Positions 16,816 to 25,023 of a DNA stretch of 64,000 nucleotides are shown piece after piece. The notes beneath the pieces were generated by a model. The model searched no databases and was not told where the DNA came from. It was given only the letters and a program-made list of their open reading frames with translations. Every line of letters begins with the position of its first letter. The stretch's first letter is position 1. The stretch is from Hoeflea marina (GTDB taxonomy: Bacteria > Pseudomonadota > Alphaproteobacteria > Rhizobiales > Rhizobiaceae), in contig NZ_QGTR01000007.1 of NCBI RefSeq assembly GCF_003182275.1, positions 62,001 through 126,000 on the forward strand. The letters are read 5' to 3'. The position numbers and the translations under genes were made by a program.

Positions 16816-17709
16816 CTATTCGACGGCCTTGAACCATTGCGACAGGAAGTCGACAAAGGCACGCACCTTGGCAGGCAGATAGCGGCGGTGCGGATACACC
16901 GCGTAGATGCCGCGATCATTGGAAATGAAGCCGTCGAGGACCTGCACCAGCGAGCCGTTGGCGATGGCCTCGCGGGCGATGAAATCGGGCAGGATGGCCA
17001 CGCCGACGCCGGATTGGGCGGCGCGCATTGCCGCCAGAGGACTGTTGACCTCCAGTCGGCCCTGCACCGAGACAGCAAAGGCGGAGCCGTCCGGATTCTC
17101 GAAGCGCCAGTTGTTGAGGAAGCGACCGTTCGTGTCGATGATGCAGGGCAGCTTGGCCAGGTCGGCCGGATGGGTGAGGGGACCGTTTCTCTCCAGGAAC
17201 TCCGGCGACGCGCAGACAATCAGCCTGAAAGCGGACAGCTTGCGGGCAATCAGCCCGCTGTCCTCGAGCCGGGTGATGCGGATGGCGACGTCGAAACCTT
17301 CCTCGACCAGATCGATGAAACGGTCATCGGAAATCACCTCCAGCGTGACATCCGGATGGGCCACGACGAAATCGATCAGCGACTGGCCGATGGCGGCATC
17401 GGCGAAGGTGCGCGGGGCGGTCACCCGGATGCGGCCCTTGATGTCGGTGTTGTTCTCCCGGACCAGATCGGCGAGGTTGTCGATCTCCTTGAGGATGTCC
17501 GAGGCGGTGCGGTAATAGGTGTGCCCCGCCTCTGTCAGGGAAAACTGCCGCGTCGTGCGATTGAGCAGCAGGGCGCCAAGCTCGTCCTCGAGCTCGCGGA
17601 CATATTTCGACAGCAGCGCCTTGGAACGGCCGACCTTGCGGGATGCCGAGGAAAACCCCTCGGCTTCGACGACATCGATGAAGGCCCTGATGCGGGTGAG
17701 TGTATCCAT
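16816..17709 (-). CDS. LysR family transcriptional regulator
   Basis: This 297-residue LysR protein starts MDTLTRIRAFIDVVEAEGFSS and has the winged-helix DNA-binding domain at about 1-60 (SRKVGRSKALLSKYVRELEDELGALLLNRTTR) followed by the effector domain with the ITRLEDSGLIARKL block of the CrgA/DmlR subgroup. The target is unclear: the 540 bases upstream hold no convincing divergent gene. An inverted repeat about 80 bases upstream could be its own operator. Confidence 0.88.
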   Translation of the reverse strand: MDTLTRIRAFIDVVEAEGFSSASRKVGRSKALLSKYVRELEDELGALLLNRTTRQFSLTEAGHTYYRTASDILKEIDNLADLVRENNTDIKGRIRVTAPRTFADAAIGQSLIDFVVAHPDVTLEVISDDRFIDLVEEGFDVAIRITRLEDSGLIARKLSAFRLIVCASPEFLERNGPLTHPADLAKLPCIIDTNGRFLNNWRFENPDGSAFAVSVQGRLEVNSPLAAMRAAQSGVGVAILPDFIAREAIANGSLVQVLDGFISNDRGIYAVYPHRRYLPAKVRAFVDFLSQWFKAVE

Positions 17710-18251
17710 GGCAAATTCCTGAATCCCTGGGCGCCGAACCTGCGCCGCAATCGCATCCATATGAAGCCGAAGGCACATGTTTGTCCAACAAAGTGTTTTT
17801 TCGCGCCAGGACGAGAAAACACTTGATTGTGTCAGGCCAACTTCATATCTGACGCCTTGCCCAAAGTCGCACGTGCCTGTGGGTGTCCGCCGACCCTCGA
17901 TATGGTGAGGAATCGGTAAGGTACCTGGAACTAACCCCTCCAGTCGTTTCTCCGGCCTACTGGAAGAGCGAGGACATCTTGAAGCAACGACGGTGCGGGC
18001 CTTTCTAGTCTCCTCCGGCATTCCAACCGCCGGAATTACTTCAGAGGCACACCATCCTTGCCGAACGTGCGGTCGGGTTTTCCCTCCCAATCGAAGGCAG
18101 AATTGAGCGAACCGACGCCCGAATGGCGCTGGTTCTTCGACGCATCTGGCGTCCCGAGACCGACCGGCTGATCCAAAGGCCGGTGTTCGCCGGGAAGCCA
18201 TCGATGTCCTGTATTTGTTGCGGCCGGTCGTTCCGGCCCGGGGAGAATCGC
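17710..18251. other. 540-base gap with an inverted repeat and a possible gene remnant
   Basis: No full gene was found here. At 17791-17824, AAGTGTTTT and AAAACACTT form 9-bp arms around a 16-base spacer, upstream of the LysR gene. At about 18036-18170 on the minus strand an open stretch ends in protein-like sequence (SLNSAFDWEGKPDRTFGKD then a stop) with plausible codon use, but I could find no coherent start, and another frame looks protein-like just upstream. It may be a decayed gene end. The rest shows nothing recognisable. Confidence 0.4.
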
Positions 18252-18863
18252 ATGCCTGTCACTGTTGTCGAGCACTGCATCGTCGCGCCGGTCTCCGGAT
18301 CCGCCGCCGCACGCGGATACTGCATTGTCGCCGAGACGCCCGAACTGGCGCCGGCGCGAGAGCGTCTGCTCGACCGCGCCATGGGTGCGGACCGCAAGCG
18401 CAAGTCCTCCGAGCGCCTGCGGCGCGGCCGCCTGCCATCGGAAGGACTGGCTTTCGCGGCGCTTGACGAGACCGGCCGGATCATCGGGACCGTGCGCCTG
18501 TGGGATGTGACGGCGGGCACGGACAGGGCCGGGTCGCGGGTGCGCGCGCTGCTGCTCGGGCCGCTGGCGGTCGATCCCTCGGCCGAGGGCATGGGCGTGG
18601 GCTCGGAACTGATGCGGGCCGCCGTCTCCGCCGCGACAGCCGCCGGTCACGGCGCCATCATCCTGGTCGGCGATGCGCCCTACTATGCGCGTTTCGGCTT
18701 CCTGGCGGACCTCACATCCACGCTGGCGATGCCCGGACCGGTCGAACGCTCGCGCTTCCTCGCGCTGGAACTCAAGCCGGGGCATCTGGATGGCGCCGCG
18801 GGCGTTCTGGTCGCCTCGGGCCGCCGCGTCGCGGCCGGCAGGGCCATGCGGCTGGCTGCCTGA
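18252..18863 (+). CDS. GNAT family N-acetyltransferase (YhbS-like)
   Basis: This 203-residue acetyltransferase has the COG3153-type layout: a first strand with ARERLLDRAMG, GRIIGTVRLWDV, LLLGPLAVDPSAEGMGVGSELMRAAV containing the acetyl-CoA-binding Gly-rich turn, and ILVGDAPYYARFGF, the typical late motif of this group. The substrate is unknown. GGGGAG lies upstream of the ATG. A strong terminator follows the stop, so the gene is probably monocistronic. Confidence 0.88.
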   Translation: MPVTVVEHCIVAPVSGSAAARGYCIVAETPELAPARERLLDRAMGADRKRKSSERLRRGRLPSEGLAFAALDETGRIIGTVRLWDVTAGTDRAGSRVRALLLGPLAVDPSAEGMGVGSELMRAAVSAATAAGHGAIILVGDAPYYARFGFLADLTSTLAMPGPVERSRFLALELKPGHLDGAAGVLVASGRRVAAGRAMRLAA

Positions 18864-18881
18864 GCGGATCCCATGACGCCG

Positions 18882-18913
18882 AACGCCGGGACTGTCGCAG
18901 CCCCGGCGTTTTG
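18882..18913 (+). terminator. rho-independent terminator after the YhbS-like acetyltransferase
   Basis: AACGCCGGG (18882-18890) pairs with CCCGGCGTT (18902-18910), and the stem runs into TTTT. It lies about 20 bases after the stop codon. Confidence 0.8.
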
Positions 18914-18940
18914 CGTTTCGGCAGGAGATGGAAGCCGGGG

Positions 18941-19189
18941 TCAGAACCAGACGCCGCTGCCCATGTTGACGGGACCGTCCGGGTACTTGCTGGCCTTCGA
19001 CGGCTCGCGCTGGTCCCGTTCGCCGGTCGAATGGGTGACGGTGCAATCGACGCCCTCGACGCTGTCGGACTGGGTACAGGCGGGCTGCTCCCTGGCCGGC
19101 GTTCCGGCGGCCAGGGCGGTGGAGAGGGTGAGGGGGGAGATCACGGCTGCTGCGATCAGGAGTGCGGCAGTGCGGTTGATGCGGGTCAT
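18941..19189 (-). CDS. small secreted protein, unknown function
   Basis: This 82-residue protein has a clear Sec signal peptide (MTRINRTAALLIAAAVISPLTLSTALA, cleavage near residue 27) and a short polar mature part with two cysteines (ACTQSDSVEGVDC) that could form a disulfide, ending in GSGVWF. AAAGGA precedes the ATG at good spacing. It resembles the small Rhizobiales secreted proteins grouped as DUF680-like, but I am not certain of the family. It is divergent from the membrane AraC-type regulator gene, which might control it. Confidence 0.7.
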   Translation of the reverse strand: MTRINRTAALLIAAAVISPLTLSTALAAGTPAREQPACTQSDSVEGVDCTVTHSTGERDQREPSKASKYPDGPVNMGSGVWF

Positions 19190-19437
19190 TGGAGTGTCCT
19201 TTCGGGATCATGGTTGATGTCGGGCCGGGCGGTCCGGCGATGGCCTCAACCTGGGTCCGGACGGCATCAGGCGCCGCGCGAAGTTGAAAATCGCCGCGGT
19301 TTTTTCGGAATTGATCGCAGATTTTCGAAATCGATTGGACGCGCGCGCCGATCGTGCCTATCTCAGGCCTCGCATCTCATGAGCGATCGCGAGGCGGCGT
19401 TGCGGGCGGCGCGGGATCGCCCAGAAGGTGGACCCCC

Positions 19438-20505
19438 ATGGCGATTGTGCTTACGGCCTCGGACCTGATCGATCTATTCCTGCGCGGCGGAACCATCGGC
19501 ATTCTTTTGCTCGTGGTGGTGCATCTCCTCAACAAGCCGGCGACCGGCCCCATCAGGCTCACGGGCATCGCGTTCTGTCTCACGGGCATCGCCGAGGCGA
19601 TCGTCCACACGCCGCTATTGGCGCAGGTCGCGCCGCTGCCGCTCCAGTTGATGCTGCCGCTGGAGCAGGCGCATTTCATCTGCATGTGGTGGTTCGTTCG
19701 CAGCCTCTTCGACGACCGGTTCGAATGGCGGCTGCCCTGCTTCATCCCGGCGGCGATCGCCACGCCCATCGTGCTGGCGGCGATCCTGCTCGAGGGGCCT
19801 GCGGTGTTCGTCCTTCGCGGCGCGCTGGTGGCGCTCAACGTGGTGCTGTTGGGACTGATCGTCAGCGACGCGTTGCGTGACCGCGCCACGGACCTGGTCA
19901 ACGAGCGACGGGCCTTTCGCCGCGCGCTGGCGCTCTCTGTGCCGCCCTTCACGCTCTTCGTCTCGATCGTCAGCCTGCTCAACATGTGGGCCGCGCTCAA
20001 TCCGGTCGTCTGCAACATCTATGCCGCCATCTATTTCCTCATGTCGCTCGGATTTTCCTACTGGCTGACCAGCCTGAAGGGCGGCATGTTCGCCCGGAGC
20101 GAAACCGGCCAGGAGGGCACTCCGGAGGATGCACCGCTGACCGGCGCGGACCGGCTGGAGCTCGACCGGGTGGTCAAGGCGATGGATGGCGGACTGTATC
20201 TGGAACCTGGGCTGACCATCGGCGGCCTGGGCGACCTGATGCACATTCCCGAGCACCGGCTGCGGCGGCTGATCAACAGGGGCCTGGGCTACCGGAACTT
20301 CGCGGCCTTCGTGAACGACTACCGGATCAACGAGGCAAAGCGGCGGCTCGCCGACCCGGCAATGGCCCGCGAGCAGATCATCCAGCATGCTTTCTCCCTC
20401 GGCTATGCCTCCCTGGCGCCCTTCAACCGCGCCTTCCGCGAGCGCGTCGGCGTCAGCCCCAGCGAATTTCGCGAGGGCGCCCTGAACCGGACGGCCGCGG
20501 AATAG
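19438..20505 (+). CDS. membrane-anchored AraC-family transcriptional regulator
   Basis: This 355-residue protein joins about seven hydrophobic segments (residues 5-215) to a C-terminal AraC-type DNA-binding domain (about 240-350). The domain shows MHIPEHRLRRLINRGLGYRNFAAFVNDYRINEAKRRL and the second helix-turn-helix ending GVSPSEFREG. Such fusions presumably sense a signal in the membrane and bind DNA directly. The ATG at 19438 follows AGAAGGTGG; the frame is open 28 codons further upstream without hydrophobic character. It is divergent from the small secreted protein gene, a possible target. Confidence 0.85.
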   Translation: MAIVLTASDLIDLFLRGGTIGILLLVVVHLLNKPATGPIRLTGIAFCLTGIAEAIVHTPLLAQVAPLPLQLMLPLEQAHFICMWWFVRSLFDDRFEWRLPCFIPAAIATPIVLAAILLEGPAVFVLRGALVALNVVLLGLIVSDALRDRATDLVNERRAFRRALALSVPPFTLFVSIVSLLNMWAALNPVVCNIYAAIYFLMSLGFSYWLTSLKGGMFARSETGQEGTPEDAPLTGADRLELDRVVKAMDGGLYLEPGLTIGGLGDLMHIPEHRLRRLINRGLGYRNFAAFVNDYRINEAKRRLADPAMAREQIIQHAFSLGYASLAPFNRAFRERVGVSPSEFREGALNRTAAE

Positions 20506-20713
20506 GCCGCCCGACGCCGGCCTGGCCGCGGCGGCGTTGACTTTGGCGAGCGGCGGACCTATCTCCGCTGCCACGGGTCTGGAGCCCCGGCCGTCCGCGA
20601 GCAGGTTGCTTGGGTGAAGTCTCCGGTTTTCGAGCAGTCACCTCTATCGATGACATGCAGACAGCGGAATGCGGACACCCCTCTCACGGTCATGTCGTTC
20701 ATGGAGCACTGCC

Positions 20714-21160
20714 ATGCGTGATCTCACGCCCGTACCCACTCTTTCCGCCCTCAAGGACCAGGCCAGACGGCTTCGCGCCCGGCTTGAATCGCAAGGCGGG
20801 CCCATCAGCCATTCGCAGGCGCTGGAGCTTGTCGCCGCCCAGCACGGCTTTGCCGACTGGAACACCTTGCATGCCGCCGCCGGAAACCGGCCCGGCATCG
20901 ATCGGCTGACGCCGGGCGCCAGGGTCACGGGAGCCTATCTCGGCCAGCCGTTCACGGCCCGGGTGGTCGGCGTCCAGACACTGACATCCGCGGCCGGTCT
21001 GCTGCGCGTCTCGCTCGACCTCGACGAGGCCGTCGACGTCGTCAGCTTCGACAGCTTCTCGGCTTTCCGCAAACGGGTGAACGGGGTTATCGGCGAGGAC
21101 GGTCAGAGCCGCGAGAAGACCTCGAACGGCCGGCCGCAGCTGCAGCTGTCCTGGCTCTAA
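20714..21160 (+). CDS. small protein with the SHSQALELVA domain (annotated as glyoxalase-superfamily in relatives)
   Basis: This 148-residue protein has an N-terminal helical domain, ALKDQARRLRARL then ISHSQALELVAAQHGFADWNTLHA at about residues 30-55, a motif seen in many small alphaproteobacterial proteins labelled glyoxalase superfamily. The remainder (GARVTGAYLGQPFTARVVGV and following) looks like a small beta domain. I do not know a tested function. Its TAA stop is formed by the first bases of a palindromic repeat, so the present C-terminus (QLQLSWL) may have been set by the repeat insertion. Confidence 0.65.
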   Translation: MRDLTPVPTLSALKDQARRLRARLESQGGPISHSQALELVAAQHGFADWNTLHAAAGNRPGIDRLTPGARVTGAYLGQPFTARVVGVQTLTSAAGLLRVSLDLDEAVDVVSFDSFSAFRKRVNGVIGEDGQSREKTSNGRPQLQLSWL

Positions 21161-21360
21161 TGCATGTCGCCCGAAAGTGTGCAGCGGTTTCGGGATCACG
21201 ACATGCATGATTAAAAAGAGCTAAAGCACATCGCGTGAATCGGAATTCCCGCGATGTGCCTTAGCGCATTTCCAGAGGACGGGATTCCCGTCGACCGGAA
21301 ATGCGGCAGCGCAAGAGCTTAGAGCGCTTCTGCGATTCATTGAAATGCAGAAGCGCTCGA
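21158..21360 (+). repeat. RIME-like repeat, copy 2, with four palindromic modules
   Basis: Module A (GCATGTCGCCCGAAAG with its complement, 21161-21207) and module B (CTAAAGCACATCGCG with its complement, 21221-21264) are followed by module C (GCGCATTTCC to GGAAATGCG, 21264-21305) and module D (GAGCGCTTCTGC at 21322-21333 with exact complement at 21347-21358). It fills the gap between two convergent genes and supplies the stop codon of the upstream one. Confidence 0.85.
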
Positions 21361-21368
21361 GCGCCGGT

Positions 21369-22358
21369 TCAGCCGGCGATGTCGATGACGCCGCAGTCGC
21401 CGGTCTCCGAACCGAAGGCCAGCAGGCGGCCGTCGGCGCGCCAGGACAGGCTGGAGATCGGGCCCTTGCCGGGACGGCGCAGCAGTGCCTCCCGGCTGTC
21501 GGCCAGGCGGACGGCCAGCACCATGCCGTCGGCAAAGCCGATGGCCACCAGTTCCTCGGCGGGATGGCAGGCAACGCAGGTGACCATGGTGTCGCTGCGC
21601 AGCCCGAGCTCGAGCGGCGGCTTGCCCATCGGCCCGTCCTTGCCGGAGAACGGCCAGACGATGGCCGAGATGGCGCCGGACGAGGCCAGCCAGCGGCCCT
21701 TCACCGACCAGGACAGCGACTTGATCTTGGCCGGGTAGCCGGTCATGCGCATGTGCTTGGGCTCGTCGCCGGGCTTGCCGTCGATCTTCCACCCATGCAG
21801 GGCGTTTTCCTGCATGGCGGTGACGACAAAGCGGCCGTCGGGGCTGAAGGTGACGGCCGAGTGCGCCCCCTTCCATTCAAGATCGACCGGCCGGGCCGAA
21901 CCGGCAACCCAGTGCAGCGACACGCCGTTGTAACGCGCCAGCGCCACGCGCATCCCCTTGGGCGCAAAGCCGATGGCTTCGACGGTGCGGTCCTCGGTCA
22001 GTTCCCGGGTGGTCCCGTCGGCCAGCCGGACCGTGGCCTGGCGGCCCTCGGCCCAGGCAACTGCGCCCTGCGGACCCGATGCGACGACGCTCACCCATTT
22101 GCGTGCCGGCCCCCGGATCTCGGTGATCGTTCCGTCGCGGTCGATCCGCATCACCTTGCCGTCCTCGCCGCCGCTGAGGAGGCTCAGGCCGTCCTGGCTG
22201 CGGGCGGCGGTCAGCAGGCCGTCGTGGAGTTCGTGCGCGTGGGTTCCATGGTCGAGGCGGTGGACCATGCCGGAAGCCAGGGCGAACACCGGGACATCGC
22301 CGAGAAACGCCGCGGCCATGCAGTGACCATCGAGATCAAGCGGAGCAACGGTCGGCAT
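21369..22358 (-). CDS. WD40 repeat protein, CobW-associated
   Basis: This 329-residue protein is built of WD40-type beta-propeller blades; recurring pieces are SGGEDGKVMRIDRDG, VTFSPDGRFVVTAMQENALHGWKID and LSWRADGRLLAFGSETGD. Such propellers usually form binding platforms. There is no signal peptide, so it is cytoplasmic. Its start codon shares a base with the stop of the CobW-type GTPase gene (TGATG), so the two are translationally coupled; WD40-CobW pairs are common in Rhizobiales. A role in metal supply is inferred from the partner. Confidence 0.85.
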   Translation of the reverse strand: MPTVAPLDLDGHCMAAAFLGDVPVFALASGMVHRLDHGTHAHELHDGLLTAARSQDGLSLLSGGEDGKVMRIDRDGTITEIRGPARKWVSVVASGPQGAVAWAEGRQATVRLADGTTRELTEDRTVEAIGFAPKGMRVALARYNGVSLHWVAGSARPVDLEWKGAHSAVTFSPDGRFVVTAMQENALHGWKIDGKPGDEPKHMRMTGYPAKIKSLSWSVKGRWLASSGAISAIVWPFSGKDGPMGKPPLELGLRSDTMVTCVACHPAEELVAIGFADGMVLAVRLADSREALLRRPGKGPISSLSWRADGRLLAFGSETGDCGVIDIAG

Positions 22359-23452
22359 CAGGCTTCACAGGCCTTGAAGGTGCGCTCGAGCTTCTCGCGA
22401 TCCAGTTCGCGGCCGATGAAGACCAGCCGGCTTTCGTGCTTCTCGCCCTCCTTCCAGGCGCGCTGATGGTCGCCCTCGACGATCATGTGCACGCCCTGGA
22501 TGACATAGCGGTCTGCGTCGTCGGCAAAGGCAATGATGCCCTTCAGCCGCAGGATGTTGGGGCCTTCCATCTGGGTGATCTTCTCGATCCAGGGGAAGAA
22601 CCGCTTCGGGTCCATCTCGCCGCCGCGCAGCGACACCGACTGGACCGTGACGTCATGAATGGCGGCCGGCTCGGCGTGGTCATGATGGTGATGGTCATGA
22701 CCATGATCGTGCCCATGGTGATCATGCCCATGGTGCTCATGTCCATGATGGTCATGGTCGTGGTCGCAATCGGGACCGCAGGCGTGGTCGGGATGGTCGT
22801 GATCGAGGAAATGCGGATCGTTCTCGAGCGCGCGGGACAGATCGAAGGCGCCGCGATCGAGCACGGCGTCGAGCGGCAGTACGGCGCGGCTGGTGCGATG
22901 GATGCGTGCGGACGGGTTGATGGCGCGCACGGTGCGCTCGATGCGGTCGAGCTCATCCGGTGTGACCAGATCGGTCTTGTTGAGCAGCACCACATCGGCG
23001 AAGGCGATCTGGTCCTCGGCTTCGCGGCTGTCTTTCAGCCGCAGCGGCAGGTGCTTGGCATCGACCAGGGCCACGACGGCATCGAGTCTGGTCTTGGCGC
23101 GGACGTCCTCGTCCATGAAGAACGTCTGGGCGACCGGCGCCGGATCGGCAAGCCCGGTGGTCTCGACGATGATGGCGTCGAACCGGCCGGGACGGCGCAT
23201 CAGGCCCTCGACGACGCGCACCAGATCGCCGCGCACGGTGCAGCAGACGCAGCCATTGTTCATCTCGTAGATTTCCTCGTCGGATTCGACGATGAGATCG
23301 TTGTCGATGCCGATCTCGCCGAACTCGTTGACGATGACGGCGTAGCGCTTGCCATGGTTCTCCGAGAGGATGCGGTTGAGCAGCGTGGTCTTGCCGGAGC
23401 CGAGATAGCCGGTCAGGACGGTGACGGGGATGGGTGCGGGCGCTTCGCTCAT
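22358..23452 (-). CDS. CobW-family metallochaperone GTPase (COG0523)
   Basis: This 364-residue GTPase has Walker [10 protein letters not shown] (about 15-23), the metal-binding GCVCC (CXCC) at 67-71 followed by TVRGDLV, the switch [10 protein letters not shown], and the guanine motif NKTD. A histidine/aspartate-rich loop follows at about 215-260 ([19 protein letters not shown]), then the CobW C-terminal domain. COG0523 members insert or deliver Zn, Co or Fe; with no cobalamin genes nearby, a zinc role is the likelier reading. The ATG at 23450-23452 gives the usual [18 protein letters not shown] start. It is followed by the coupled WD40 gene. Confidence 0.9.
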   Translation of the reverse strand: MSEAPAPIPVTVLTGYLGSGKTTLLNRILSENHGKRYAVIVNEFGEIGIDNDLIVESDEEIYEMNNGCVCCTVRGDLVRVVEGLMRRPGRFDAIIVETTGLADPAPVAQTFFMDEDVRAKTRLDAVVALVDAKHLPLRLKDSREAEDQIAFADVVLLNKTDLVTPDELDRIERTVRAINPSARIHRTSRAVLPLDAVLDRGAFDLSRALENDPHFLDHDHPDHACGPDCDHDHDHHGHEHHGHDHHGHDHGHDHHHHDHAEPAAIHDVTVQSVSLRGGEMDPKRFFPWIEKITQMEGPNILRLKGIIAFADDADRYVIQGVHMIVEGDHQRAWKEGEKHESRLVFIGRELDREKLERTFKACEA

Positions 23453-23556
23453 GGGGTAGCCTCGGTCTCGATGGATTGTGTCGACCCCATATAGGCGCTC
23501 ATGCCGCCGCGCGCCACACATGCCGAGGGGAATTTGCCGTCATCGCGGGCCGCCCG

Positions 23557-24300
23557 TCAGTCCAGTTCATCCACGTCGAATGCGGCCATGTCAGCGAGCA
23601 GTTCGGCAAGGCCCCCGACCGCGTGGTCGAGAAAGGCCTCGCCCCTTTCCGCGGTGGCGCGGCTGGCGCGGCCCGCGGCGCCATCCCGGTTGAGATCCGA
23701 CATCTTCCAGCCGAAGGCATGGGGGCCATAGGCGCGCAAATGCCGGAAGCGGGCGGCAAAGTCGGCCTGGCGCGAGGGGAAGTCGCCAAGCCGGTCCATG
23801 CGGACGAGGTCGGGACGGATCGCCAGCATGACCGAGGTCTCGATGTCGCCGGCATGGATGTCGAGCGCCTTGTCTTCGGGCGAGATGAGGCCGGCCGGAA
23901 CCCCGAAACGGGTCCAGCTCGTCGCCACCGCCAGCATGCGGAAGCGAATCCGCGCCTCGGTGGCGACGATGGTCAGCAGCGGCGAGTTGCCGCCATGGGC
24001 ATTGAGCAGCATCAATCGCCGCGTGCCCGACCGGGAGACCGTTTCGGCTATGGCCAGCCAGCGGGCGATGGCCGCCTCTGGCGTCAGGCTGCGGGTGCCC
24101 TCCACATGCAGATGCTCGACCGAGTAGCCGACCGGCTCGACGGGAAGGACCGTGAGCACCACGCCGCGTGGGGCGAGCGCGGCAAGCCGGTCGGCAACGG
24201 CCTGCGCGATCAGCGTGTCGGTCTCGAACGGCAGATGCGGTCCGTGCTGCTCGTGCGCGCCGAGCGGCAGAATCGCGATTGATGTGGGGTCGTGGGTCAT
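23557..24300 (-). CDS. creatininase family amidohydrolase
   Basis: This 247-residue protein has the full creatininase metal site: LGAHEQHGPHLPFETD near the N-terminus (Glu, His and Asp ligands), LLNAHGGNSP in the middle, and DIHAGDIETSVML. The family includes creatinine amidohydrolase, FAPy deformylase, MftE and 3-dehydro-scyllo-inosose hydrolase, so the substrate is open. No creatinase gene is present, although sarcosine oxidase lies 24 kb away, which loosely fits a creatinine-to-sarcosine route. The ribosome-binding site is weak. It is divergent from the MarR gene. Confidence 0.88.
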   Translation of the reverse strand: MTHDPTSIAILPLGAHEQHGPHLPFETDTLIAQAVADRLAALAPRGVVLTVLPVEPVGYSVEHLHVEGTRSLTPEAAIARWLAIAETVSRSGTRRLMLLNAHGGNSPLLTIVATEARIRFRMLAVATSWTRFGVPAGLISPEDKALDIHAGDIETSVMLAIRPDLVRMDRLGDFPSRQADFAARFRHLRAYGPHAFGWKMSDLNRDGAAGRASRATAERGEAFLDHAVGGLAELLADMAAFDVDELD

Positions 24301-24401
24301 GCTGTGGTTTTTCAAACTTTTTTGACTATGGTGCAGGCTTGGCGATTTTGTAGCATGCCGACGGCGGGTTGGGCCGCAGGCGATCGCTGGAGGATGGGAC
24401 C

Positions 24402-24944
24402 GTGGCGGGCAAGAGCAAAAAAGGCAAGTCCAGGGACGTCCCGATCGGGGCGGTGGTGACGCTGCTCGGGCAGGTGGCGCGCAATTCACGCACGGTCCTG
24501 TCCCGGAACCTGCTCGACCTTGGCCTGTATGCCGGCCAGGACGGCGTCATGCTGGCGCTCGACCGGCAGGACGGGCAAACGCCGGGGATGATCGCCTCCG
24601 AGCTCGGCGTCAAGGCGCCGACCATTACCAAGACCATCTCCCGGCTTGCCGTGCAGGGTTTTGTGCGGCGCGAGGATTCCACCACCGACGGGCGGATGTC
24701 GCTGGTCTTTCTCACCGATGCGGGCCGCAGCCAGATCAGGGCCATTGGCAAGGCGCAGCGGCGGACGGAGAAGACCGCGCTGGCCGGTCTGAAGGGCAAG
24801 CAGGTGCGTCAGCTGCTGGACCTCCTGCAACTGGTTGACGGCAACCTCGCGCAGTCGTCTTCGCCGGCGGCACCGCTGCGGCCGCAGACCGATATGCTGT
24901 CGCCCTCCAAAGAGGCCGACATCGACGATCTGCAAACTGATTGA
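24402..24944 (+). CDS. MarR family transcriptional regulator
   Basis: This 180-residue regulator has the MarR winged helix at about 50-125, with GMIASELGVKAPTITKTISRLAVQGFVRREDSTTDGRMSLVFLTDAG showing the recognition helix and wing. A lysine-rich N-terminus (AGKSKKGKSRD) and polar C-terminal tail extend the core. The GTG at 24402 is chosen because GGAGGA lies 8 bases upstream; an ATG inside that site is out of frame. Its likely target is the divergent creatininase-type gene or the following LacI gene. Confidence 0.88.
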   Translation: MAGKSKKGKSRDVPIGAVVTLLGQVARNSRTVLSRNLLDLGLYAGQDGVMLALDRQDGQTPGMIASELGVKAPTITKTISRLAVQGFVRREDSTTDGRMSLVFLTDAGRSQIRAIGKAQRRTEKTALAGLKGKQVRQLLDLLQLVDGNLAQSSSPAAPLRPQTDMLSPSKEADIDDLQTD

Positions 24945-25023
24945 TTGCCTCTGCGGTTCAAAGCTTTTAGATCTGACTGGGTGGATGAGCGGGCGGGCGA
25001 GCCCGACGGGGAAGGGGACTGGA

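Noticed and set aside
22670-22780. Short tandem DNA repeats rich in CAT and ATG, at first sight like a repeat array
   Set aside because: They encode the His/Asp-rich loop of the CobW-type GTPase and lack the spacer and repeat structure of a CRISPR array.
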